Source of the DNA: JAEUMD01 sp050250815
GTDB lineage: Bacteria > Pseudomonadota > Alphaproteobacteria > Rhizobiales > Hyphomicrobiaceae
Direction: 5' to 3'
Length of the DNA stretch: 64,000 nucleotides
NCBI GenBank assembly: GCA_050250815.1
Contig: JBFWNY010000002.1
Span: 62,001-126,000, forward strand
The notes under the pieces were generated by a model. That model was not told the DNA's origin, searched no databases, and saw only the letters and a program-made list of their open reading frames with translations. Shown piece after piece: positions 46,652 to 54,119 of the stretch. The stretch's first letter is position 1, and each line of letters starts with the position of its first letter. Both the position numbers and the translations under genes were made by a program.

Positions 46652-46672
46652 CGGCTGTGGACAGCCGGTTTT
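46652..46672 (+). terminator. Probable terminator after ligA
   Basis: CGGCTG-TGGA-CAGCCG stem with GTTTT after it. A second, larger hairpin CCGGCGCG-TTGG-CGCGCCGG (46721-46740) follows and is either a second terminator or part of the leader of the next gene. Confidence 0.5.
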
Positions 46673-46772
46673 GAGGCGCACAGCGACTCAGTCTTACTGT
46701 CAGCCCGGATGATCTGCTGGCCGGCGCGTTGGCGCGCCGGGCCGTCAATTTTCGAGATAACGGACGCCACGT

Positions 46773-48575
46773 ATGAGCTTCTGCCGCCGCTGCGCCCGCA
46801 CGCTCGCAGATCACGGCCTCGATGACGAGGCCGAGGGCGAGTTCGCACTCGATCTGCGCGAGGTCGCCGACGACACCATCGTTGCGGTGTGGACGACAGC
46901 CTTCGACATCGCTGAGGCTCACGAAAGCGAGATCGTTGGCGTCGAGCACCTTATCGCGGCGATGACCGAGGTGGCGTCGGCGGCAGCCTTTCTGCACGCG
47001 CGTGGGTTCGACTTGGAGCGGCTGAAACGCGAGGCGCGACGCGTCGTGATCGAGACGGGAGGCGATGGTCCCGTTACGCAGTTCGATCTGGCACCCGAGA
47101 TCGATCTCGAGACGACGCTGGAGCTTGCGGTGATGAGCGCGGAGGACGACGGGCGCGAGCGAGCGGGGCTCGACGACCTCGTCGAGGTCCTCGTGCACTA
47201 CACGCCCGAGGAGTCCGCGGTTGTGCGCCTCGTCGATGTTCTCAAACAGGCCAGGGTCGGCTCCAAGGCGAAGGCGCCAATGCGCGCCGCGCTCATTCAG
47301 CCGGCGGCTCCGCAACCGCTCGTGTCCGGTTCACGTCAGACAGTTTCACGACAGACGGTTGTTGGCAGCCAGACGGTTGCGGGCCAGACCTTTGCGGGCC
47401 ATGACGCTCCGTCCGTGCGCGAGGCCCGCACCGCATCGCAAGCGCGGTCTCCGAGCGCTCTGCCTGGCCTCGATCATCTTTTTTCGCCGCGCTCGGGCGG
47501 ACGTCCATTCGAGGCCGGCATTGCGCTCGACAAGTCGCGCGCGATGGCAGGGCAGAGGGCCGCCTATGCCGGTTTGGTATCCGGCGCCGCGACGCAGCCC
47601 GCGGCGAATGATGTGCGCGATCCGTTCGCTGCGCGCCTCGAGGCCGTGGAGCGGCGCATGCTGGATCTGGAAGCGCGTTTCGAGCGCATGAGGCCGCAGG
47701 CGGACAGCGGCCGTCGCGTTGAGCAATCGACCACCCGGACGGCAGAAGATGGCATCGTCGCTGCGCTCGCCGGCCTGACTGCTGCCATCGAACGGCAGCA
47801 CGATGAGATGGCGCGGTTGGCCGAGCGCATCGAGCGGCTCGTTACGGCGGCGGCGCCCTCACCTGCACCTGGACCTGCATCTGCATCGGCGTCGTCCGCG
47901 AGCCGCAGCCGCGACAGCAGCGAGCGCCGTTACGGCAGCCGTGCGGTGCGCACGCGACGCAAGCGAGCGATGCGCCGCAGGCGGGAGCCCATGAGCGTTG
48001 GGGCGCTGCGGCTCGCGAGCCTGTCGCAAGGCCTGCTCAGGCGGATGCCGAGCCGGCGCGAGCGGCGCGCCTGGGCGCATCATGGGGTCAGGGACAAGCG
48101 GCGTGGAGACTACGGACGTGGGCGACCGGCGCGCGAGAAGCGCTTCTATCTCGCCCTCGATCACGACATCGCGCATGCTCCATCGATCGGGCCGAGGACG
48201 GCGGAGCGTCTGCGCGCGGCCGGCGTCGTCAAAGTCCGCGATCTCATGACCGCTGATCTGGCTGGTGTCGCCGCAAGTGTGCCGGTTCGCTACGTCACGG
48301 AGGTGGCGCTGCGTGACTGGCGGGATCAGGCGCGGCTCGTCTGTACGGTGCCATTCCTGCGCGGCACGCATGCGCAGCTGCTGGTGGGCGCAGGCTATCG
48401 CTCGCCTGAGGCGGTCGCGGCGGCCGATCCGGTGGAACTCATGAGCGCCATCCTGCGGTTTGCAACGACGCGCGAGGGGCAGAGCGTGCTGCGCAGTGGG
48501 CCGCCGCCCGATAGCGACAAGGTGAAGGGCTGGATGCTCAACGCCGCCGAGGCTGAGCCGGCACGCGCGGCCTGA
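46773..48575 (+). CDS. Clp-N-like / DUF4332 fusion protein
   Basis: 600 residues, soluble. N-terminal CRRC pair, then two Clp N-terminal-domain-like repeats at about 30-105 (GVEHLIAAMTEVASAAAFL) and 110-165 (GLDDLVEVLVHYTPEESAVV). A low-complexity linker with repeated QTV units follows (about 180-215), then a helical coiled-coil stretch (RLEAVERRMLDLEARFERM, about 290-360), a very basic Arg-rich segment (about 370-460), and a C-terminal DUF4332 region (PSIGPRTAERLRAAGV) with helix-hairpin-helix character. There is no AAA+ ATPase. The parts suggest substrate or protein recognition joined to nucleic-acid binding; the overall function is unknown. Confidence 0.75.
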   Translation: MSFCRRCARTLADHGLDDEAEGEFALDLREVADDTIVAVWTTAFDIAEAHESEIVGVEHLIAAMTEVASAAAFLHARGFDLERLKREARRVVIETGGDGPVTQFDLAPEIDLETTLELAVMSAEDDGRERAGLDDLVEVLVHYTPEESAVVRLVDVLKQARVGSKAKAPMRAALIQPAAPQPLVSGSRQTVSRQTVVGSQTVAGQTFAGHDAPSVREARTASQARSPSALPGLDHLFSPRSGGRPFEAGIALDKSRAMAGQRAAYAGLVSGAATQPAANDVRDPFAARLEAVERRMLDLEARFERMRPQADSGRRVEQSTTRTAEDGIVAALAGLTAAIERQHDEMARLAERIERLVTAAAPSPAPGPASASASSASRSRDSSERRYGSRAVRTRRKRAMRRRREPMSVGALRLASLSQGLLRRMPSRRERRAWAHHGVRDKRRGDYGRGRPAREKRFYLALDHDIAHAPSIGPRTAERLRAAGVVKVRDLMTADLAGVAASVPVRYVTEVALRDWRDQARLVCTVPFLRGTHAQLLVGAGYRSPEAVAAADPVELMSAILRFATTREGQSVLRSGPPPDSDKVKGWMLNAAEAEPARAA

Positions 48576-48665
48576 CAGCAAACAAAACGGCAGCACGCTC
48601 ACTACCCGTATGGTGAGCGTCAGCACAGGACCTTTGTGTCGGTCGCGCACTCCTTCGATTTACAT

Positions 48666-48696
48666 AGAAAAACGGGCGCGGTACCCCGCGCCCGTT
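48666..48696 (-). terminator. Rho-independent terminator of the 48725-49087 gene
   Basis: Minus strand: AACGGGCGCGG-GGTA-CCGCGCCCGTT (11 bp) followed by TTTCTA after the paired TT. It lies about 30 bases past the stop codon. Confidence 0.8.
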
Positions 48697-48724
48697 CTCG
48701 AAACTCAGCCGACGCTGGAGCGCG

Positions 48725-49087
48725 TCAGTGCATGTACGGCGAGTCTCCACCGCGAGGCGCGATGCCGGAGTCGAAGAAGAAGCCGTGGTCGAACGGGCCT
48801 GCCTTCGTCTGGCGGTCGAGGAAGGGGTCGCGCAGACTGTTGGCGCTGCCGAAGCGACCGCGCGAGTCACCGTAGGTATTGATGGCGTCCTCGGCGGTGT
48901 AGGAGTAGCCGCCGCGCCGGGCGACGTAACCCTTCACGCGCGGTCCGCGTCGGTAGTAGCTCGATTTGGGATGTGCGCCTTCGGAGGCGCCGCGGTAGGT
49001 GCGCCGCTCTCCGGCATCGGCGGGTTGAGCGGCGGACAGTGCCGCGACGGAGACGGCCGCCAGAGCGACCAGCAGGGAACGCATCAT
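48725..49087 (-). CDS. Small secreted protein, basic and Tyr/Gly-rich
   Basis: 120 residues. Signal peptide (SLLVALAAVSVAALSAAQPADA) and a mature part rich in Arg, Gly, Tyr and Ser (KSSYYRRGPRVKGYVARRGGYSYTAEDAINTYGDSRG). It has no cysteines. Start set at ATG 49087, which has GAGGG eight bases upstream; ATG 49102 is the longer option. A strong terminator follows. No family recognised; the sequence may be disordered. Confidence 0.75.
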   Translation of the reverse strand: MMRSLLVALAAVSVAALSAAQPADAGERRTYRGASEGAHPKSSYYRRGPRVKGYVARRGGYSYTAEDAINTYGDSRGRFGSANSLRDPFLDRQTKAGPFDHGFFFDSGIAPRGGDSPYMH

Positions 49088-49367
49088 CGAAGAAGCCCTC
49101 ATAAATCATCGCGGCCGGAAGTGGCCCGGCCGATTTCATCTACGCTAACTCAAAACCTCAACAAAACGTTCAATAAACGGTAAGCGACGACAGACGGCGA
49201 CCGACCTGTCGCGGCGGGGACACGCCCCTTTTTCTCCGCGGGTGAGGAAGATCTGTTTCCGCGTGGTGCCATGAAGCGGGCGCCGGTGCCATGCTATATC
49301 GCGGACGTGCTTGCCGGGATGGCAGTGCAACGCCCGACCGGAAACGCGGGCCTCGGAGGACAATTCC

Positions 49368-49661
49368 ATGGATATCGTCACGCTCATCATTCAGCTTCTG
49401 AGCGGTGCCGTCGGCGGCAACGTCGTCGGCGCCCTGGTGAAGAAGATCAGCCTTGGTCTGTTGGGCAACTCGCTTGCCGGCATTCTGGGCGGCGGACTGG
49501 GTGGCCAGATCATCGGCTCCATGCTGGGGCTGCCAACGGGAGGGGGCGCCGGCGGCCTCGACATCGGCTCGATCCTCGGTCAGGTCGCGAGCGGCGGTGT
49601 CGGCGGCGGCGTTGTGATGGTCATCATTGGCCTCATCAAGAGCATGCTGGCCAAGAACTGA
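49368..49661 (+). CDS. Small Gly-rich hydrophobic protein, 97 residues
   Basis: Almost entirely hydrophobic and glycine-rich (AVGGNVVGALVKK, AGILGGGLGGQIIGSMLG, GGVGGGVVMVIIGLIK). The pattern of small residues spaced by glycines resembles glycine-zipper membrane peptides. No cleavable signal is clear. Strong ribosome site GGAGGA seven bases before the ATG. A shared terminator follows. Similar proteins occur in Hyphomicrobiales as hypotheticals; function unknown. Confidence 0.75.
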   Translation: MDIVTLIIQLLSGAVGGNVVGALVKKISLGLLGNSLAGILGGGLGGQIIGSMLGLPTGGGAGGLDIGSILGQVASGGVGGGVVMVIIGLIKSMLAKN

Positions 49662-49706
49662 AGACCTGCGCGCGGATCCATGGGCACAGCCCATCTGCGG
49701 AATTGA

Positions 49707-49745
49707 AATGGGCGCCCGGCCTTACGGCCGGGCGCCCATTTTCAT
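49707..49745. terminator. Bidirectional terminator
   Basis: A perfect 15-bp inverted repeat, AATGGGCGCCCGGCC / GGCCGGGCGCCCATT with loop TTAC, has T-rich sequence after it on both strands. It serves the plus gene ending at 49661 and the minus gene ending at 49777. Confidence 0.85.
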
Positions 49746-49776
49746 TTGGATTTCGTCGACGCCGCGAAGCCGCGTC

Positions 49777-50079
49777 TCAGAGCTTGCAGATCTTCGCCTG
49801 TCCGCGGCAGACGATGCCCATGCCGCCCTTCGAGCACTTGTACGTGCGCGCGCCAAACTTGTAACCGGGCGTCGAGCCGTTTGCCATCCAGGCGGCCCAT
49901 GCGCCCCAGTCCACGGCCTGCAGCAGTGCTTCGTCGACCTGGAATTTTGCTGACTTGGCGTCCGAGCCGGTGCCCTCGGCCGCCTTGACGACGCACTTGG
50001 CAGATGCAGCGGCGGGGGCGACGGCCAGAATAGTGAGGCCGAGCACGACACCGAGCATTTTCTTGCAGTTCACAGTCAT
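49777..50079 (-). CDS. Small secreted cysteine protein, 100 residues
   Basis: Signal peptide (MLGVVLGLTILAVAPAAASA) followed by an 80-residue domain with cysteines in AKCVVKAAEG, YKCSKG, IVCRGQAKIC. The pattern WGAWAAWMANGSTPGYKFGARTYKC resembles other small secreted alphaproteobacterial proteins whose role is unknown. The ATG at 50079 has AGGAGA six bases upstream; a longer frame exists but lies before that ribosome site. Probably periplasmic with disulfides. Confidence 0.8.
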   Translation of the reverse strand: MTVNCKKMLGVVLGLTILAVAPAAASAKCVVKAAEGTGSDAKSAKFQVDEALLQAVDWGAWAAWMANGSTPGYKFGARTYKCSKGGMGIVCRGQAKICKL

Positions 50080-50358
50080 GACCTGTCTCCTTCCATGACC
50101 AGCGGGTTCGAGGCAGGAGACTGCCCCAACGGCACGCGACGGCCAACGGGGATGCCGAGTTCTCAACACGAGAAGCGTCGAATATCGAGCAGGGGTTGCG
50201 CGCGGGTGACGCGCCTCAAATCCTCCGACGTCGCAACACCAAGCTGGCCTACTGCGGCCGGAGCAAAAGGGACGCGGATGCGGACGCGCGGAACGGCGTG
50301 GCGACGTTCAGATGGCGGGAGCTGCGGGACGCCAATGGGCGCGGGGCGTCGGGTAAAG

Positions 50359-50574
50359 TCACTTCTCGACTTTGAGTTCGACTGCCTTTGGGCCTTTGCC
50401 ACGCTTGTCGGGCTCAGTTTCGAAGGAGATCCGCATGCCCTCGTTCAGCAGACCGATCCCGGAACGCTCGACCGCCGTCACATGGACGAATACGTCCTTG
50501 CCGCCGTCATCCGGCGTTATGAATCCATAGCCCTTCTGGGCATTGAAGAATTTGACGATGCCGCTCTGGCGCAT
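50359..50574 (-). CDS. Cold-shock domain protein
   Basis: 71-residue CspA-type nucleic-acid-binding protein. RNP1 KGYGFITPD and RNP2 VFVHVTAV are intact; the five-strand OB fold fills the whole protein. Start at ATG 50574 (MRQSGIVKFF) with GGAG upstream; four more residues are possible from ATG 50586. A G/C homopolymer tract lies 30 bases before the start codon and may affect expression. No cold-shock leader motif was recognised. Confidence 0.95.
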   Translation of the reverse strand: MRQSGIVKFFNAQKGYGFITPDDGGKDVFVHVTAVERSGIGLLNEGMRISFETEPDKRGKGPKAVELKVEK

Positions 50575-50586
50575 GCGAGTCTCCAC

Positions 50587-50887
50587 GCATCTGCTGTAGC
50601 TTCGGGGGGGGGGGAGGGGGGAAAGGCTCTATCCCGGTCCGCCCGCCAATCGTGCCCTGCAACCGTCTGCAATATGCGGGAGGGCCATTGGAACAGGCGC
50701 GGATCGCTCGCAAACATGCGCGTATCGACACTTTCGATCAGCAAGAGCCGTGCTCCGGTCGATCACTCGACCTGAGTGGAATTGAGTATCGACCAAAGTC
50801 TGAGTGTTCGCAAGCGCGAAGAAACTGTTGCGTCAGAGCGCGTTAAGTCCAGCCGACCGGTGGCGCGTGCACCCGTCGGAAACTAAC
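50587..50887. other. Gene-free interval between csp and a plus-strand terminator
   Basis: No protein gene was seen. It holds the G11-A-G6 tract just upstream of the cold-shock gene and, on the plus strand, sequence leading into an orphan terminator, so a small RNA is possible here. Confidence 0.45.
50604..50621 (+). repeat. G11-A-G6 homopolymer tract
   Basis: Eleven G, one A, six G on the plus strand, in the leader of the minus-strand cold-shock gene. Such tracts can vary in length by slippage or reflect assembly error. Confidence 0.8.
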
Positions 50888-50924
50888 GCGCCCCGGCGGC
50901 GAGAGCCGTCCGGGGCGCTTTTTC
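50888..50924 (+). terminator. Strong orphan Rho-independent terminator
   Basis: GCGCCCCGG-CGGC-GAGA-GCCG-T-CCGGGGCGC, a 13-bp stem with one bulge, followed by TTTTTC. No plus-strand gene lies upstream for more than 1 kb, and on the minus strand no T run follows. Confidence 0.85.
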
Positions 50925-50973
50925 AAACGGACCATTGCCGTGCTGCGGGGCACAGCGATCCTGAGGACAGGAT

Positions 50974-51219
50974 TTAGATGCTCGTCACGACAGGAGCATG
51001 ACGGGCGTCGCGGATGGCCGCGATTTCCTTTGGCGCGAAGCCGAGCGCGGCCAGTTCTCCGTTCGACAAGCGAGCGAGGTAGGGTTGCACGATGCGGTCC
51101 GCGCGCCTCTGCTGGGCGGCAACAAAAGCGTTTGCGATACGGGAAAGTATACCGTTCGAACGCACGCTCTCACTTGGGCGCAGCACAGGCGCGCCCAGTA
51201 CCTGGGTCGAATAGCTCAT
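50974..51219 (-). CDS. DUF1127-like small protein
   Basis: 81 residues. The C-terminal half shows the DUF1127/YjiS pattern: arginine-rich helix RRADRIVQPYLARLSNGELAALG then APKEIAAIRDAR. DUF1127 proteins in alphaproteobacteria include small regulators of phosphate, carbon and RNA metabolism. The N-terminal 35 residues are an extension. The ATG at 51219 has GGAG six bases upstream; ATG 51225 abuts that site. Cytoplasmic. Confidence 0.65.
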   Translation of the reverse strand: MSYSTQVLGAPVLRPSESVRSNGILSRIANAFVAAQQRRADRIVQPYLARLSNGELAALGFAPKEIAAIRDARHAPVVTSI

Positions 51220-51467
51220 GATCATCTCCACCCCTGGGAGGGGCTTTCTTGAACGCTCCGCCCGCACGGTATTCCGCGTCGATACGAAGCCGATGACGCA
51301 AACATAGGTCGCCGGGAGAGTCGGAGGCACCCCCTATGTTGCAACGCAGCAATGCAACGCGCTCATGTCGCGCCGCCGTACCGCGAGATTGCATGCATTC
51401 GGCGACTCCACATCGGTGGAACGCTGCTCTAGAGCAGACTTATTAGGTCACGACAGAACGGTCCCCA

Positions 51468-53279
51468 ATGTTCCAAACCTTCCAGTCCTCATCAAATCAT
51501 CAGACATCGGCGGACCGAGTCGCGGCGCTTCGCGATCACATGCGGCGCCGGCGGATCGATGCCTATCTCGTGCCGCGCTCCGACGAGCACCAGGGCGAGT
51601 ATGTGGCGCCGTCGAGCGAGCGCCTGGCGTGGCTCACCGGCTTTACCGGCAGCGCCGGCTTGGCCGTGATAGGGCTCGACAGGGCCGTGCTGCTCGTCGA
51701 CGGGCGCTATACGGTGCAGGCACGCGGCCAGGTCGATCAGGCGCTGATTGAAGTCGTCCAGCAGCCGCCAGCTTCTCTGACAAGCTGGCTCGCGGCCAAC
51801 CTGGGCAAAGGTGGCGTGGTGGGGTTCGATCCCTGGCTCGTCACCATTCAGCAGGTCGAGCATCTACAACGCGAGCTCAAGCCTCGTGGCATCGGGTTGA
51901 AGAGCGTGACGCCCAACCTCGTCGACAAGGTCTGGGGCAAAGAGCGGCCCGCGGTACCGTCGGCCCGCGTCCGCGTGCAGCCCGACGAAAGGGCGGGGGA
52001 GAGTGTCGAGGCCAAGATCAGGCGGGTACAGCGCCAGCTCACCGAGGCCGCGCACGACGCCGCGGTTTTGACGCAGCCCGATTCGATCTCTTGGCTGCTC
52101 AACATCCGTGGCGGCGATGTCGCGCACAATCCCGTTGTACTCGCCTTCGCGATCGTGCACGCGAAAGGCAAACCCGAATTATTCGTCGATCCGCATAAGC
52201 TCGACGCGGACGTACGCAAGGCCCTCAAGCCGCATGTCCATCTGCGAGAGCCGGATGAACTAGGCGAGCGCCTCGATGCATTGAAGACGGCTGGCAAGCG
52301 CGCATTGCTCAGTCCGGCCAATACCGCCTGGTGGATCTCACGCCGGCTTGGCGGTTCGCACGCGCGCGGCGCTGACCCCCTTGTCCTGCCCAAGGCGATC
52401 AAGAATGGAGTGGAGATCGCGGGCGCACGCGCCGCTCACACACGCGATGGCGCAGCCGTCGTGCGCTTTCTCGCGTGGTTGGATGGCGTCGCCACAAAGG
52501 GAGACGGCATCGACGAGATCGCCGCCGTAAGGCAATTGGAAGCGTTCCGCGCCGAAACCGGAGCGCTGCGGGAGATCAGCTTCGATACCATCTCCGGAAG
52601 CGGTCCCAACGGCGCCATCGTGCATTACCGGGTGACCGAGGCGAGCAACAGGCGGCTCCGCGCTGGAGAGTTGTTTCTTATCGACTCCGGCGCGCAATAC
52701 GATGACGGCACCACCGACATCACGCGCACGGTCGCCATAGGCAAGCCTTCCGCGGAGATGGCCGACCGCTTCACGCGCGTTCTGCAGGGCCACATCGCAA
52801 TAGCCATGGCACGCTTTCCCGCCGGCACCCGCGGGGTCGATCTCGACAGCCACGCCCGCATGCCGCTGTGGCGGGCCGGTCTCGATTACGATCACGGCAC
52901 GGGCCACGGCGTCGGCAGTTATCTGTCTGTGCACGAGGGACCGCAGGGCATCAGCAGGCTCAACATGGTGCCGCTCGAGCCGGGCATGATCCTGTCCAAC
53001 GAGCCCGGCTACTACAAGGAGGGTGCCTACGGAATCCGCATCGAAAACCTTGTCCTGGTGACGCCTCCCTCGACGCCCGAAGGGGGTGAGCGTCCGATGC
53101 TGGGCTTCGAGACGCTGACGCTGGCGCCTTTGGACAGGCGGCTCATCCTCAAGCCTGTGCTGAGCGAGGCCGAAAGGGGTTGGGTCGATGCCTATCACGC
53201 TCGAGTGCGGGAGGCGCTCGCGAGCCAATTGGACGGGGCAGCGGCGGCATGGCTGGAGCGGGCCTGCCGGCCACTTTAG
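51468..53279 (+). CDS. pepP: Xaa-Pro aminopeptidase (aminopeptidase P, M24B)
   Basis: Removes N-terminal residues before proline, using two metal ions. 603 residues: two creatinase-type N-terminal domains (first with YLVPRSDEHQGEYVAPSSERLAWLTGFTGSAG) and the pita-bread catalytic domain near 310-540. Metal ligands are recognisable: Asp in LIDSGAQY and DGTTDITRT, His in GTGHGVGSYLSVHEGP, Glu in NEPGYYKEG and RIENLVLV. A C-terminal extension of about 60 residues is typical of the long (about 600-residue) form. The ribosome site is weak. Cytoplasmic. Confidence 0.95.
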   Translation: MFQTFQSSSNHQTSADRVAALRDHMRRRRIDAYLVPRSDEHQGEYVAPSSERLAWLTGFTGSAGLAVIGLDRAVLLVDGRYTVQARGQVDQALIEVVQQPPASLTSWLAANLGKGGVVGFDPWLVTIQQVEHLQRELKPRGIGLKSVTPNLVDKVWGKERPAVPSARVRVQPDERAGESVEAKIRRVQRQLTEAAHDAAVLTQPDSISWLLNIRGGDVAHNPVVLAFAIVHAKGKPELFVDPHKLDADVRKALKPHVHLREPDELGERLDALKTAGKRALLSPANTAWWISRRLGGSHARGADPLVLPKAIKNGVEIAGARAAHTRDGAAVVRFLAWLDGVATKGDGIDEIAAVRQLEAFRAETGALREISFDTISGSGPNGAIVHYRVTEASNRRLRAGELFLIDSGAQYDDGTTDITRTVAIGKPSAEMADRFTRVLQGHIAIAMARFPAGTRGVDLDSHARMPLWRAGLDYDHGTGHGVGSYLSVHEGPQGISRLNMVPLEPGMILSNEPGYYKEGAYGIRIENLVLVTPPSTPEGGERPMLGFETLTLAPLDRRLILKPVLSEAERGWVDAYHARVREALASQLDGAAAAWLERACRPL

Positions 53280-53473
53280 GGCCCCGGTGCTGCCTTTGAC
53301 GCCGCGATCGGTCGACCATGCTGCTGCGCGGCGGCAACATTCTCTGGAAACACCTGAAAAGCGTGCGTTTGCGCCACACCCGAAGGCTAGGCAGGTCCGG
53401 CGGCCGGGGATATAGGTGATGCAACCGAAACGCGTCCGGCGACGGGCGGAAGGTCAATCCGGGGGACTGCCTC

Positions 53474-54052
53474 ATGCCGAAACTGATGAACAGCATCGCA
53501 TTCGCCGCCGTCGCTGGGCTCGTCGCTTTCGCCGCCGCGCCGGCCGAAGCCAAGTGCACGCGCCTTGGCTTCTCGGTCAATGACTACGGCAAAGACGGGC
53601 CGACCAACGACGCCAAGAAGCTGCTGGAGAAGTACATCGCGGACTGGGCGGCCAAGCAGGGCATCGCCAAGTACACAATCGGCAAGAAGGACGTGAAGTG
53701 CGAGCTGTTCCTCGACTTCATCGTTTTCGACGAGCACACATGCCGTGCCGAGGCCGACGTCTGCTGGGGCGATGGCGGCAATTCGCCAAAGAAGCCCGTG
53801 ACGGCAAAAGCCGATGAGAGCGATCCTCCGGCTTCAACGGCCAAGCCCGCGAAGACCGTGAAGGCTCCGCTCACCGCACCGGCCAGGACGGTTGCGGCAC
53901 CGACGACGCCTGCGGCTCCTGCCACGGATGCCGAGCGCAAGGTGGTCTACCCGGCCACATTGGACGCGGCGACGGCGGCCAAGCCGTCTACGATCACGAC
54001 GGGCACGATCTCGAAGCCCAAGCCGGTCGAGAAGAAGCCCGCCAGCGAATAA
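53474..54052 (+). CDS. Secreted protein with Pro/Ala/Lys-rich tail
   Basis: 192 residues. Signal peptide with cleavage after APAEA; the mature part starts KCTRLGFSVNDYGKDGP. A compact domain of about 80 residues with cysteines in AKCTRL, VKCELF, HTCRAEADVC is followed by a low-complexity tail of Ala, Thr, Pro and Lys (STAKPAKTVKAPLTAPART...). The tail may cross or bind the cell wall. Domain family not recognised. GGGGGAC precedes the ATG. Convergent with trmFO. Confidence 0.78.
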   Translation: MPKLMNSIAFAAVAGLVAFAAAPAEAKCTRLGFSVNDYGKDGPTNDAKKLLEKYIADWAAKQGIAKYTIGKKDVKCELFLDFIVFDEHTCRAEADVCWGDGGNSPKKPVTAKADESDPPASTAKPAKTVKAPLTAPARTVAAPTTPAAPATDAERKVVYPATLDAATAAKPSTITTGTISKPKPVEKKPASE

Positions 54053-54093
54053 CGCGGGTTCCAGTCTTGCCAATTTTGCGGTCGTGATCTCGC

Positions 54094-54119
54094 GCGGCGG
54101 AGCGATTCTACTCCGCCGC
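54094..54119 (-). terminator. Hairpin over the trmFO stop codon
   Basis: GCGGCGGAG / CTCCGCCGC, 9 bp with an 8-base loop that contains the trmFO stop codon. No T run, so weak as a classical terminator; it separates two convergent genes. Confidence 0.4.
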
